Assembly: GCF_024345535.1 (NCBI RefSeq)
Contig: NZ_JAGQBH010000006.1
Location: forward strand, 180,047-244,046
Direction of reading: 5' to 3'
Source: Cyanobium sp. N.Huapi 1H5
Lineage (GTDB): Bacteria > Cyanobacteriota > Cyanobacteriia > PCC-6307 > Cyanobiaceae
DNA: 64,000 nt
The notes below the pieces were generated by a model that worked only from the letters and a program-made list of their open reading frames with translations, was not told the DNA's origin and did not search any database. Below are positions 9,186 to 18,392 of this stretch, piece after piece (position 1 is the stretch's first letter; each line of letters begins with the position of its first letter). The position numbers were made by a program, and so were the translations under genes.

Positions 9186-9442
9186 AGGTCCGTGGTGGAG
9201 ATGTCGAAGTTTACGGGCAGTTCCTCTTCGCGAGGCAGACGCTGCCAGCCCGGCAGCCAGGCGGCGCGGTCACGCAGCTCGCCCGCGGGGACCAGCAACC
9301 GGAAGCCCGGGTCCAGCACCGCCTGGAGCTCCACGCGGCGCTCCCGGCCCCGGCCCCGCTGGCCCAGCACGGCGAAGTGGCGATAGCCGCCGCAGGCGGC
9401 GGCCCTGGCGGGCTGGCAGGTCCAGGCGGCGGAGAGCTTCAT
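9182..9442 (-). CDS. TIGR02450 family Trp-rich protein
   Basis: An 86-residue small basic protein. The pattern WTC near residue 8, YRHFAVLGQRGRGRERRVEL and ELRDRAAWLPGWQRLP matches the small Trp-rich family TIGR02450 found in cyanobacteria and proteobacteria, whose function is unknown. It sits between a FAH-family hydrolase upstream and the 76-residue hypothetical protein downstream, all on the minus strand, so the three may form an operon. Confidence 0.75.
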   Translation of the reverse strand: MKLSAAWTCQPARAAACGGYRHFAVLGQRGRGRERRVELQAVLDPGFRLLVPAGELRDRAAWLPGWQRLPREEELPVNFDISTTDL

Positions 9443-9465
9443 GGGACGCGACGGGGGAGAGGCCC

Positions 9466-10293
9466 TCAGCGGGCCTGCTCGGGGGTGGACTCCTCCAGCA
9501 CCGGATTGCGCAGTACGCCGATGCCTTCAATCTCCACCTCGACCGTATCGCCGTAGCGCAGCCAGCGGGGCGGATCGGCCGCCATGCCGACGCCACTGGG
9601 GGTGCCGGTGAGGATCACGGTGCCGGCCGTGAGGGTGGTGCTGGCGCTGAGGAATTCGATGATCTCTGCCACCGGAAAGATCATGTCGGCGGTGCTGGCC
9701 GCCTGCACCGTCTCGCCGTTGAGACGGGTCTGCAGACGGAGGGCCTGGGGATCGGGGATCGCCGCGGCGGTCACCAGGCAGGGGCCCAGGGGGGCGAAGC
9801 TGTCGAAGCTCTTGCCGCGGCACCACTGGCCGCCGCCGAGCTGGGGCTGCTTCTGCCAGTCGCGGGCGCTGACGTCGTTGGCGCAGGTGTAGCCCAGCAC
9901 CATCCCAAGGGCCTCGGAGCGGGGCACGTTGCGGCAGGTGCGGCCGATCACCACCGCCAGCTCCCCCTCGTAGTCCACCTGGTGGCTGGCCAAGGTGGTG
10001 GGCAGGGTGATCGGCGCCTCCGGATGCTGCACCGCCCCCGGCACCTTCATGAACAGCACCGGCCAGGTGGGGATCGTGGCGCCGGTCTCGGCGGCATGGC
10101 GGCGGTAGTTGAGGCCGATGCAGAGAATCGCGCGCGGCTCCAGGGGGGCCAGGATCCTGCCGGCCGCCGCCGGCTCGCCCGTGGGCTCCAGGGCGCCGAA
10201 CAGGTCACCCGCCAGACGCTCCAGGCTGCCGTCGGGGTGGCGGCAGGCGAGGTGGATGGCGCCGGCTGGATCCTCGTAGCGCACGATCTTCAT
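9466..10293 (-). CDS. fumarylacetoacetate hydrolase family protein
   Basis: A 275-residue FAH-fold enzyme. It has the family core ILCIGLNYRRHAAE, the acidic metal ligands in VDYEGELAVVIGR, the NDVSARDWQ segment and the C-terminal VILTGTPSGVGMA motif followed by GDTVEVEIEGIG. Relatives hydrolyse or decarboxylate beta-diketo acids such as acylpyruvates and oxaloacetate, and the substrate here is unknown. The ATG at 10293 (MKIVRYED) is chosen; a longer open frame to 10617 is unrelated sequence antisense to malic enzyme. Confidence 0.9.
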   Translation of the reverse strand: MKIVRYEDPAGAIHLACRHPDGSLERLAGDLFGALEPTGEPAAAGRILAPLEPRAILCIGLNYRRHAAETGATIPTWPVLFMKVPGAVQHPEAPITLPTTLASHQVDYEGELAVVIGRTCRNVPRSEALGMVLGYTCANDVSARDWQKQPQLGGGQWCRGKSFDSFAPLGPCLVTAAAIPDPQALRLQTRLNGETVQAASTADMIFPVAEIIEFLSASTTLTAGTVILTGTPSGVGMAADPPRWLRYGDTVEVEIEGIGVLRNPVLEESTPEQAR

Positions 10294-10423
10294 GGGGGCT
10301 TCGCGGGGGGCTGAACGGAGGACCTGCCGATGGGCTGCCGGCAGGCTGGGAGGCGCCTGCGGCCAACACTCTCGCCCGTCAGCCCGTGGATGATGGGGAC
10401 ACCAGCGGAACCAGGAGCACGCC

Positions 10424-12154
10424 GTGGTCGCCGAACCCCGTCGCCAGCGGAGCACCACCCTCCGGGGCGCCGAGCTGCTCAATGATCCGCTGCTCAACAA
10501 GGGCACCGCCTTCAGCCGGGAGGAGCGGCGGGCCTTCGGACTGGAGGCCCTGCTGCCCTGGCAGGTGGAGACGATCGAGGCCCAAGTCGAACGCTGCCGG
10601 CTGGCCTTCGGCGCCATGGGCAGCGACCTGGAGCGCTACGCCTATCTCCAGACCCTGAGGGAGCGGAACGTCACCCTGTTCCACCGCTTCCTCGCCGACC
10701 ACATCGAGCTGGCGATGCCGATCGTGTATACCCCCACGGTGGGGCAGGCGATCCAGCACTTCAGCCACACCTACCGCAGCCCCAGCCAGGGGATCTACCT
10801 GGCGGCCACTCAGCAGGAGCGGCTCGAGGAGCTGCTGGCCCAGGCCTGCGGCGGCCACGCCGGCCAGGCTCCTGACCTGCTCCTGGTCACCGACGCCCAG
10901 GGGATCCTCGGCATCGGCGACCAGGGGGTGGGGGGCATCCAGATCTGCCAGGGGAAGCTGGCGGTGTACACCCTCTGCGCCGGGCTCGATCCGGCCCGGG
11001 GCCTGCCGGTGATGCTCGACGTGGGCACCGACCGGCCCGAACTGCTGGCCGATCCCTGCTACCCCGGCCTGCGCCGGCCCCGGCTGCAGGGGGAGGCCTA
11101 CACCGCGTTCCTCGACCGCTTCATCGCCGCGGTGCAGGCGGTCTGCCCCGGCGCCCTGGTGCACTGGGAGGACTTCGGCGCCGCCCACGCCCGCCCCGTG
11201 CTGGAGGCCTACCGGCACCGGGTGCCGAGCTTCAACGACGACATCCAGGGCACCAGCAGCGTGGCGGCGGCGGCGATCCTGGCGGGCCTGCGGGGCCTCG
11301 GGCGGCCGCTGGCCGACCAGCAGATCGTCATCTTCGGGGCGGGCAGCGCCGGCTGCGGCATCGCCGAACGGCTCTGGCGCCTGCTGCAGCGCCAGGGGCT
11401 TTCAGCCGCCGAGGCCGCCGACCGCCTCTGGCTGATCGACCGCGACGGGCTGATCCACACCGGCACCCCGGGCCTGTCCGGCGGCGCCAAACCCTTCGCC
11501 AAGGGGCCCGAGCTGCTGGCGGCACGGTTCGGGGCGGCGACCCCTGTCGATGGACCGGGCCCGGGCCTGCTGGCGGTGATCGAGGCGGTGCGGCCGGGGG
11601 TGCTGATCGGCACCTCCACCGCCGCCGGGGCCTTCGATCAGGCGGTGGTGGAGGCCCTCTGCGCCGACGGCGGGCGGCCGATCGTTCTGCCCCTCTCCAA
11701 TCCCACCCCCCTGGCGGAGATCACCCCGGAGAACCTGCTGCGCTGGAGCCGGGGCCGGGCCCTGGTGGCCACCGGCAGCCCCTTCCCACCGGTGGTCTGC
11801 GCCGGCAGCGCGGGCGAGCCGATCGAACGGGTGATCGGCCAGTGCAACAACTGCTTCGTGTTCCCCGGCCTGGGCTACGGCGCCGTGGCGGTGGGCGCCA
11901 CTGAGGTGAGCGACGCCATGATCGATGCCAGCATCGAGGCCCTGGCCGGGGTGATCCCGGCCGCGACCGATCCCGACGCTCCGTTGATGCCACCCCTGGC
12001 AGCGGTTCAGGCGGTGTCGCGGGCGGTGGCCGAAGCGGTGGCGATCCAGGCGGTGCGGGAGGGGCTGGCCCGCCGGGCCGCCACCCCCGAGGCCGCCCTC
12101 GCACGCCTGGAGGCCTGCCGCTGGAGCCCCGCGTACGCCGAACTGCAGGGCTGA
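10424..12154 (+). CDS. NAD(P)-dependent malic enzyme
   Basis: A 576-residue long-form (SfcA/eukaryote-like) malic enzyme converting malate to pyruvate and CO2. It shows IVYTPTVGQAIQHFS near the N-terminus, LLVTDAQGILGIGDQG, the metal and substrate region FNDDIQGTSSVAAAA, the nucleotide loop IFGAGSAGCGIAERLW, and NPTPLAEITPENLLRWS. The start is a GTG. Cofactor preference cannot be decided by eye. Its product pyruvate is the substrate of the PFOR encoded at 24.4 kb, although the two are not adjacent. Confidence 0.93.
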   Translation: MVAEPRRQRSTTLRGAELLNDPLLNKGTAFSREERRAFGLEALLPWQVETIEAQVERCRLAFGAMGSDLERYAYLQTLRERNVTLFHRFLADHIELAMPIVYTPTVGQAIQHFSHTYRSPSQGIYLAATQQERLEELLAQACGGHAGQAPDLLLVTDAQGILGIGDQGVGGIQICQGKLAVYTLCAGLDPARGLPVMLDVGTDRPELLADPCYPGLRRPRLQGEAYTAFLDRFIAAVQAVCPGALVHWEDFGAAHARPVLEAYRHRVPSFNDDIQGTSSVAAAAILAGLRGLGRPLADQQIVIFGAGSAGCGIAERLWRLLQRQGLSAAEAADRLWLIDRDGLIHTGTPGLSGGAKPFAKGPELLAARFGAATPVDGPGPGLLAVIEAVRPGVLIGTSTAAGAFDQAVVEALCADGGRPIVLPLSNPTPLAEITPENLLRWSRGRALVATGSPFPPVVCAGSAGEPIERVIGQCNNCFVFPGLGYGAVAVGATEVSDAMIDASIEALAGVIPAATDPDAPLMPPLAAVQAVSRAVAEAVAIQAVREGLARRAATPEAALARLEACRWSPAYAELQG

Positions 12155-12252
12155 GGCAGCCGCTGGGGCACGGGGATCAATAAGTCCTGTGTCACCCCCT
12201 CGCGCAGGCGCCGGCCCTCGCCTTAGCACCTTGGGCACCAACCCCCCGCGCG

Positions 12253-13812
12253 ATGGGCTTCTTCGTCCAGCTCACCGACGCCATCGCCGCCCGTCAGTCG
12301 CTGCTGGTCACCGGCCTCGACCCCAACCCGGAGATGCTGCAGGCGTGGGCCCATCGCCGCGGCATGGGTGGCCGTTCGTTTCTCTCCCAGGCCCGCCACT
12401 GGATCAAGGCGGTGGTGGAGGCCACCGCCGACCACGTCTGCGCCTACAAGCCCAGCCTGGGCTTCTACCAGGCCCTCGGCCCGGTGGGGCTGGAACTGCT
12501 GCGGGAGGTGCGGGAGCTGGTGCCGCTCGACATCCCCCTGATCATCGACACCAAGCACGGGGACCTGAACAGCTCCTCGGCCCTGGCCCATTACCTGTTC
12601 CGCGAGCTCGGCGCCGATGGCGTCACCCTCTCCCCCCTGGCCGGCCAGGACATCGCCGCCCCGTTCCTGCTGTATCCCGACAAGGCGGTGGTGATCACCT
12701 GCCACAGCTCCAACGCGGCCGCCCGGGTGCTGCAGCATCACCCCGACGAGAGCGATCCCCTCTACCTGCGCATCGTGCGGGAATGCCAGCTCTGGGCCAC
12801 CCCCGACCAGCTGCTGCTGGAGGTGGGCACCAGTGACCCGGCGATCCTGGCCCGGGTGCGCCAGGAGGCGCCGGAACGGTTCCTGATCCTGCGCAGTCTC
12901 TGGGGTGAGGAGGATCGGCTCGATGCCCTGCTGGAGGCCGGGCTGAGTCCGGCCGCCGACGGCCTGCTGATGCCCCTGCCCCAGAACCTGCTGGTGGAGG
13001 ACGACATCGCCGTCCGCGCCGCCGCCCTCAAGCAGCGGATCAGCGAGCGCCGGGACCGCTGGCTGGAGCGGCGGGCGCCGGACCAGGGCGAAGCCTGCAG
13101 CCTGTGGCTGCCTGAGCGTCGCCCGGAGAGCAGCGCCGAGGCCGCGGCCGGCATGAACGCCGATGGCTCCGGCGACCCCCTGGCCAGCCTGATCCTCGAT
13201 CTGTTCGACATCGGCTGCCTGCTGTTCGGTGACTACGTGCAGGCCTCAGGAGCCGTCTTCAACTACTACGTGGATCTGCGCCAGATCATCTCCGATCCCA
13301 ACCTGTTCCACCGGGTGCTCCACGCCTACGCCGGCCAGCTCGGGGAGCTGGTCTTCGACCGCATCGCCGGCATTCCCTACGGCTCCCTGCCCACCGCCAC
13401 CGGGCTGTCGCTGCAGCTGCACAAACCCCTTCTCTATCCCCGCAAGGAGGTGAAGGCCCACGGGGCCCGCCGCCTGATCGAAGGGGATTTCGAGGAGGGC
13501 GACCGGGTGGTGGTGGTGGACGACATCCTGATCACCGGCAGCAGCGTGCTGGAGGGCATCGCCAAGCTGGAAAGCTCCGGTCTGGAGGTGGAGGACGTGG
13601 TGGTGTTCATCGACCACGGCGGCCGGGCCGACACCAGCGCCCGCGAGCGGCTCGCCCGGGCGGGCTACCGCTGCCACGCCGTGCTCGACATCGCCCGCAT
13701 CACCGCCGTGCTGCATGCGGCCGGCCGGCTCAGCGATGACCAGGCCGCCACCCTCGGCCATGCCCCAGCGGCCGTGGCGCCAGGCGTCGAGGGGATACTG
13801 GCCAGCTCGTAG
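12253..13812 (+). CDS. pyrF: bifunctional OMP decarboxylase / orotate phosphoribosyltransferase
   Basis: A 519-residue fusion carrying the last two steps of UMP synthesis. Residues 1 to about 270 are the PyrF type with LLVTGLDPNPEML and the catalytic IIDTKHGDLNSSS. After a variable linker (about 270-310, LERRAPDQGEACSLWLPE) comes PyrE with the PRPP loop VVVVDDILITGSS and the KEVKAHG substrate loop. The order is decarboxylase first, the reverse of animal UMP synthase, and is typical of many cyanobacteria. Upstream, 98 bp separate it from malic enzyme. Confidence 0.93.
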   Translation: MGFFVQLTDAIAARQSLLVTGLDPNPEMLQAWAHRRGMGGRSFLSQARHWIKAVVEATADHVCAYKPSLGFYQALGPVGLELLREVRELVPLDIPLIIDTKHGDLNSSSALAHYLFRELGADGVTLSPLAGQDIAAPFLLYPDKAVVITCHSSNAAARVLQHHPDESDPLYLRIVRECQLWATPDQLLLEVGTSDPAILARVRQEAPERFLILRSLWGEEDRLDALLEAGLSPAADGLLMPLPQNLLVEDDIAVRAAALKQRISERRDRWLERRAPDQGEACSLWLPERRPESSAEAAAGMNADGSGDPLASLILDLFDIGCLLFGDYVQASGAVFNYYVDLRQIISDPNLFHRVLHAYAGQLGELVFDRIAGIPYGSLPTATGLSLQLHKPLLYPRKEVKAHGARRLIEGDFEEGDRVVVVDDILITGSSVLEGIAKLESSGLEVEDVVVFIDHGGRADTSARERLARAGYRCHAVLDIARITAVLHAAGRLSDDQAATLGHAPAAVAPGVEGILASS

Positions 13813-13855
13813 AGTGGATCGGCACCCCTGCAAAACCCGGGTGCCCCCTTCCGCC

Positions 13856-14077
13856 ATGCCCCAGGTCCAGGGTCAGCCCCCCACGATCGGAGAGCTGGAG
13901 GCGAAATATTCCCTTTACTGCAAGGCGATGCGGCTCCTGCTGAAGGAGGGCCGCACGATGGAGGCGATCCAGCGCACGGTCTGCTGGAGCCGGCTGGAGC
14001 AGCTGCACATCTGCCTGCCGAGCCGCTACAAGTCCCCGGATTACCTCTACGCCGTTCTGAAACGCGACCTGCGCTGA
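13856..14077 (+). CDS. conserved-looking small protein
   Basis: A 73-residue basic protein beginning MPQVQGQPPT, with helices EAKYSLYCKAMRLLLKEG and SRLEQLHICLP and a C-terminal YLYAVLKRDLR. I do not recognise the family. The compact helical composition and position between pyrF-pyrE and an RND transporter on the same strand make it likely to be a real gene. The ATG at 13856 is preferred to upstream in-frame starts that would overlap pyrF-pyrE. Confidence 0.7.
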   Translation: MPQVQGQPPTIGELEAKYSLYCKAMRLLLKEGRTMEAIQRTVCWSRLEQLHICLPSRYKSPDYLYAVLKRDLR

Positions 14078-14146
14078 TCGCGGGCCGGCGGCCGCCCCTG
14101 CCAGGATCGGGCGGCGATCAGGGTCGGTGCCCACCCAGGCGTTTCC

Positions 14147-17100
14147 GTGAAGTCGATCTCCGACCCCTTCCTGCGCCGGCCGGTGCTGACGCTGGTGGTC
14201 AGCCTGCTCATCCTGCTGGGGGGCCTGGTGAGCCTGCCGGTGCTGCAGGTGGAGAACCTGCCGCCGATCGCGCCAGGACGGGTCACCGTGCGGGCCAGCT
14301 ACCCCGGGGCCGGACCGGAGGTGGTCGAGCAGGGCGTCACCGCCCTCCTGGAGAAGCAGTTCAACGGGCTTGAACGCCTCGACACCATCCGCTCCACCAG
14401 CTCCGCCAACGGCAGCACGATCACCCTGGGCTTCGAGGGCGGCAACCCCGAGCTCAACCAGATCAACACCCAGAACGAGGCCGCCGTGGTGGCGCGCCAG
14501 CTTCCGGCACCGGTGGCCCGCTTCGGGGTGCAGGTGCGCCGCAGCTCCGATGATCTGCTGATGGTGCTGAGCTTCAGCGCCAGCCGCGGCACCTATGCCG
14601 ACACCTTCCTCACCGGCTGGGTGGATCAGGTGGTGCGGGACCGGCTGCGGCGGGTGCCCGGCGTCGGCGACGTCAATCTCTTCGGTGGCAGCAGCCTGGC
14701 CTTCCGGCTGTGGCTGGATCCTGACCGGCTCCAGGCCCGCAACCTCACGATCGCCGAGGTGCGCCAGGCCCTGCAGCAGCAGAACGTGCTGGCGGCCCTG
14801 GGGCAGACCGGGGAGGCCCCCGTTCCGGCGGACCAGATGACCACCCTGCCCCTGCGGATGGAGGGGCGCCTGCGGACGCCGCAGGAGTTCGAGCAACTGG
14901 TGGTGGCCCGCACCGGCGACGGCGGCGTCACCCTGCTCAAGGATGTGGGGCGGGTGGAGCTCGGCAGCGAGACCTACGACACCATCGCCACCAACCTGGA
15001 CGGCGACACGGCCGTGGCGATGGGGATCTTTCAGCGCGACGGCAGCAACGCCCTCGAGGTGCGGCGGGGCGTGGAGGAGGCCCTGGACGCCCTGGCCCCC
15101 CGCTTTCCTCCCGGGGTGGCGATGGAGGTGATCGTCGATGAGGCCGAGAACGTGCGCGCCAGCATCGATGGCGCCGTGGAGGCCCTCAGGGACGCGGTGC
15201 TGCTGGTGTTCCTGGTGCTGCTGCTGGGTCTGGGCAACAGCCGCCTGGCCCTGATCACGGCCGGCGCCGTTCCCGTGGCCCTGATCGGCTCGTTCAGCGT
15301 GCTGAAGCTCACCGGCAGCTCGATCAACACCCTCACCCTGTTCGGCATGGTGCTGGCCTCCGGGCTGGTGGTCGACGACGCCATCGTGGTGAGCGAGGAC
15401 ATCGGCCGGCGGATCGAGAACGGCCGTCCCCCCCTGCAGGCGGCGCGGGAGGCGATGGCGGAGCTCGGCAGTGCGGTGGTCGCCACCTCGGTGGTGCTGG
15501 TAGTGGTGTTCCTGCCGGTGCTGACCATGGAAGGGAGCGTGGGCCGGCTGTACGCCCCGATCGCCATCGCCATCAGCAGCGCGGTGGTCTTCTCCACCAT
15601 CAACGCCCTCAGCTTCACCCCGGTGGCCGCCAGCCGCCTGCTCCACGCCGACCGGCGCGAACCGGCCTGGCTGCGACGCTGGATCGACCCTCCCCGGCGG
15701 GCCCTGGAATCCCTCGAAGCCCCCTACGGCCACCTGCTGGAGGGGGTGCTGGCCCGGCGTCGGCTCGTGGTGGCGCTGCTGCTGGCGGGGCTCCTGCTCA
15801 CCGTTCTCACCCTGCGGCAGTTCCCCACCGCCTTCATCCCCCAGGAGGACACCGGCCAGTTGCGCGGGGTGGTGATCCTGCCGGAGGGCTCGGCCCTGCC
15901 CCAGACCCAGAAGGTGCTGGAGCAGGTGCGGCTCCTCGCCGGCAAGGAACGGGCGATCCGCAGCGCCAACTTCTATGCGGGCCGCTCCTTCGGCGACAGC
16001 AGCCCCAACAAGGGGCAGTTCTTCCTGCGGCTGCGGCCCATCAAGGAGCGCCCCGAGGCCGACCAGAGCAGCGTGGCCGTGGCGGAACGGATGAACGCCC
16101 TCCTGGGCAAGGGCATCCGCGATGCCGTGGTCCAGCTCAGCGAGGCCCCGAGCGTGCGCGGCTTCAGCAGCGAAGGGGGCCTGGAGCTCGAACTGCTCGA
16201 CACCAGCGGCGGCCTGCTCAGCCTGGCCGCCTTCGAGCAGGAGGCCCGCTCCTTCATCGCCGACGCCCAGGCCAGCGAGGTCCAGGGCCGGCCGGCCTTC
16301 CAGCGGGTGTCGACCCGCTTCAGCGCCGGGGCCCCCCAGCTGACCCTGGTGCCCGACCGGCTGCGCATGGCCTCCCTGGGGGTGGATCTGGCGGCCGTGG
16401 TCGACACCCTGGGGGCCAGCTTCGGCAGCGATTACGTCAACGACACCTTCGAGGGCGACCAGGTCCGCAAGGTGATCGTCCAGCTGGACGGCCGCTCCCG
16501 CTCCGGTCCCGAGGATGTGCTGGCCCTGCAGGTGCGCAACCGGGAGGGACGGCTGATCCCCTTGGCCGAGGTGGTGCAGGTGGAGCAGGGGGCCGGCCCG
16601 ACCACCATCAACCACACCCGGCTGGTGCGATCGATCAGCATCCGGGCCCTGCCGCGGCGCGGCGTCAGCAGCGGCCAGGCCATGGCCCTGCTCGAGCAAG
16701 TGCACCGCAGCCGCGCCTCCGACGCCGTGGATCTCGAATGGGCCGGGCTGGCCCGGGAGGAAGCCCGCGCCGGTGGCGGCAACGTGCGCGTCTTCGCCCT
16801 CGGGATCCTGGTGATGGGCCTGGTGCTAGCGGCCCTCTACGAGAACTTCATCGATCCGCTGATCATCCTGGTCACCGTGCCCCTGGCCATGCTGGGCGCG
16901 GTGCTGGGGCTGAGCCTGCGGGGTCTGCCCCTGGACGTCTACGGCCAGATGGGTCTGCTGGTGCTCTCCAGTCTGGCGGCCAAGAACGGCATCCTGATCG
17001 TGGAGTTCGCCAACCAGCGGCTCCGGGCCGGCCTGCCTCTGGAGGAGGCGATCCAGGGCGCCGCCGTCGCCCGTCTGCGGCCGATCCTGCTGACGACGAT

Positions 17101-17335
17101 CTCGTCACTGGCGGGCTGCATCCCGCTGCTGTTTCCCTTCGGGGCGGGAGCCGCCAGCCGTCTGAGCATCGGCACGGTGGTGTTCAGCGGCCAGCTCGTC
17201 TCCACGGTGCTCAGCCTGGCGGTGGTGCCCGCTGTTTACCGGATCGTCAAGGGCTGGGAGCTGCGCGGGCGGCTGGGGCGGCAGCGGCTTGTGACCGTGG
17301 ACGCCCTGCCCGGCGCCCCGCCCCCGGAGGCCTGA
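14147..17335 (+). CDS. RND efflux transporter, HAE-type inner-membrane pump
   Basis: A 1062-residue AcrB-like proton-driven pump with two sixfold membrane bundles and two large periplasmic loops. The N-terminus FLRRPVLTLVVSLLILLGG, the paired acidic residues in TM4 (SGLVVDDAIVVSED) and the TM10 segment SLAAKNGILIVEFANQ fit the hydrophobe/amphiphile efflux family. These pumps expel drugs, dyes or lipids through a tripartite complex, yet no membrane-fusion protein or TolC gene lies nearby. The start is a GTG. Confidence 0.93.
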   Translation: MKSISDPFLRRPVLTLVVSLLILLGGLVSLPVLQVENLPPIAPGRVTVRASYPGAGPEVVEQGVTALLEKQFNGLERLDTIRSTSSANGSTITLGFEGGNPELNQINTQNEAAVVARQLPAPVARFGVQVRRSSDDLLMVLSFSASRGTYADTFLTGWVDQVVRDRLRRVPGVGDVNLFGGSSLAFRLWLDPDRLQARNLTIAEVRQALQQQNVLAALGQTGEAPVPADQMTTLPLRMEGRLRTPQEFEQLVVARTGDGGVTLLKDVGRVELGSETYDTIATNLDGDTAVAMGIFQRDGSNALEVRRGVEEALDALAPRFPPGVAMEVIVDEAENVRASIDGAVEALRDAVLLVFLVLLLGLGNSRLALITAGAVPVALIGSFSVLKLTGSSINTLTLFGMVLASGLVVDDAIVVSEDIGRRIENGRPPLQAAREAMAELGSAVVATSVVLVVVFLPVLTMEGSVGRLYAPIAIAISSAVVFSTINALSFTPVAASRLLHADRREPAWLRRWIDPPRRALESLEAPYGHLLEGVLARRRLVVALLLAGLLLTVLTLRQFPTAFIPQEDTGQLRGVVILPEGSALPQTQKVLEQVRLLAGKERAIRSANFYAGRSFGDSSPNKGQFFLRLRPIKERPEADQSSVAVAERMNALLGKGIRDAVVQLSEAPSVRGFSSEGGLELELLDTSGGLLSLAAFEQEARSFIADAQASEVQGRPAFQRVSTRFSAGAPQLTLVPDRLRMASLGVDLAAVVDTLGASFGSDYVNDTFEGDQVRKVIVQLDGRSRSGPEDVLALQVRNREGRLIPLAEVVQVEQGAGPTTINHTRLVRSISIRALPRRGVSSGQAMALLEQVHRSRASDAVDLEWAGLAREEARAGGGNVRVFALGILVMGLVLAALYENFIDPLIILVTVPLAMLGAVLGLSLRGLPLDVYGQMGLLVLSSLAAKNGILIVEFANQRLRAGLPLEEAIQGAAVARLRPILLTTISSLAGCIPLLFPFGAGAASRLSIGTVVFSGQLVSTVLSLAVVPAVYRIVKGWELRGRLGRQRLVTVDALPGAPPPEA

Positions 17336-17373
17336 GTCAGGCCGCGATCGCCACCGAGCGGTGCCACTGGCCC

Positions 17374-18309
17374 TCAGGGATCCGGCCGCCAGGCCCCATC
17401 CACGAACCGCTCCGGCTTCAGCCCCTGCTGGCGCAGCAGGGCGATCAGCCCCCGGTCCCCCAGCAGGTGCATCAGCCCCACCACCACCAGGGTGTCGTCG
17501 GGGCGCCGCAGGAACCCCCGCACCGGAGCCGCCCAGGCCGTATTGCGCCGGACCACCAGGCGCTGGAAGAGATCGGACCGCTGGCGGTAGTCGGCGAGCA
17601 GGAGGGTCTCGAGACGGGGCAGGTCGCCGGCCCGCCAGGAGTCCTCGAGGGCGTCCAGCCGGGGCCCGACCCCATCCAGTTCCTTCAGGGTGACCTCCAG
17701 CAGCTGCACCTGGTCGGTCCGGGGCAGCCCGTCGAACAGCTCGAACTGCTCGGCCGGTGTCTCCAGTCCGTCGATCGGCTTGCGGTCGGCGGCGGCCCTG
17801 GCCTGGAGCTGGCCCTCCACCCCGCTGTCGGGGGAATAGCCCCGTTGCAGGAACTCGGCGGAGGCGAGCAGCAGGGCCACGGCCCAGGGCTCGAAGCGAT
17901 CGATCGCCGCCTCGGGCAGCCCCAGGCCCGCCAGGCGCGGCTGAAGCGCGCGCCAGGTGGGCGCCGGCAGACCCTCGCGCAGGGAGCGGCCGTCGGGATC
18001 GAGGGCCCGCGCCACCAGCTCACCGGCCAGGGAAGCCGGGCTGATGGCATCCATGTCGAGCTCCATGGCCAGCTGCTCCGCCTCCCCATAGGCCAGGCCA
18101 TAGGACGGGGGGAGCCCGGCCCGGTCGCGTCGCAGCTGGTGCAGGGAGCCGGCGATGAACACGGTGCCGGCGCCGTCCCGCACCCGCCAGAGGGTGCCGA
18201 CTTCGGCCGCCATCGGTGGAGGGGCCGCCGCCGCTGGAAAGGGCGCCAGCAGCAGAGCCAGCACAGCCAGGGGGCGGCGCAGCGCCAGCGCGGGCATGGG
18301 CTGCGGCAT
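17374..18309 (-). CDS. TraB/GumN family secreted protein
   Basis: About 311 residues, starting with a signal peptide (ALALRRPLAVLALLLAPF, cleavage near AAA). The mature part follows the TraB/GumN pattern: VFIAGSLHQLR near the N-terminus, AMELDMDAIS, a central GLETPAEQFELFDGLP and a C-terminal VVGLMHLLGDRGLIALLRQQG. The conserved GS/TLH and G-x-x-H-x-x-x-x-x-G-L elements suggest a Tiki-like protease fold, but activity is unproven. Two ATGs (18309, 18297) are possible starts. It is convergent with the RND pump and divergent from the P-type ATPase. Confidence 0.85.
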   Translation of the reverse strand: MPQPMPALALRRPLAVLALLLAPFPAAAAPPPMAAEVGTLWRVRDGAGTVFIAGSLHQLRRDRAGLPPSYGLAYGEAEQLAMELDMDAISPASLAGELVARALDPDGRSLREGLPAPTWRALQPRLAGLGLPEAAIDRFEPWAVALLLASAEFLQRGYSPDSGVEGQLQARAAADRKPIDGLETPAEQFELFDGLPRTDQVQLLEVTLKELDGVGPRLDALEDSWRAGDLPRLETLLLADYRQRSDLFQRLVVRRNTAWAAPVRGFLRRPDDTLVVVGLMHLLGDRGLIALLRQQGLKPERFVDGAWRPDP

Positions 18310-18392
18310 CAACAACGTCCCCCGGACGCTAGCGAGGGCGCTACGCGGCTCCCCAAGCTGATCATGCTGATCGTGGCCCCCGCCGCCGATCC

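Noticed and set aside
13730..16705. A 991-codon open frame on the minus strand
   Set aside because: It is the mirror of pyrF-pyrE and the RND pump with the same His/Gln/Gly-rich shadow composition and no recognisable motif.
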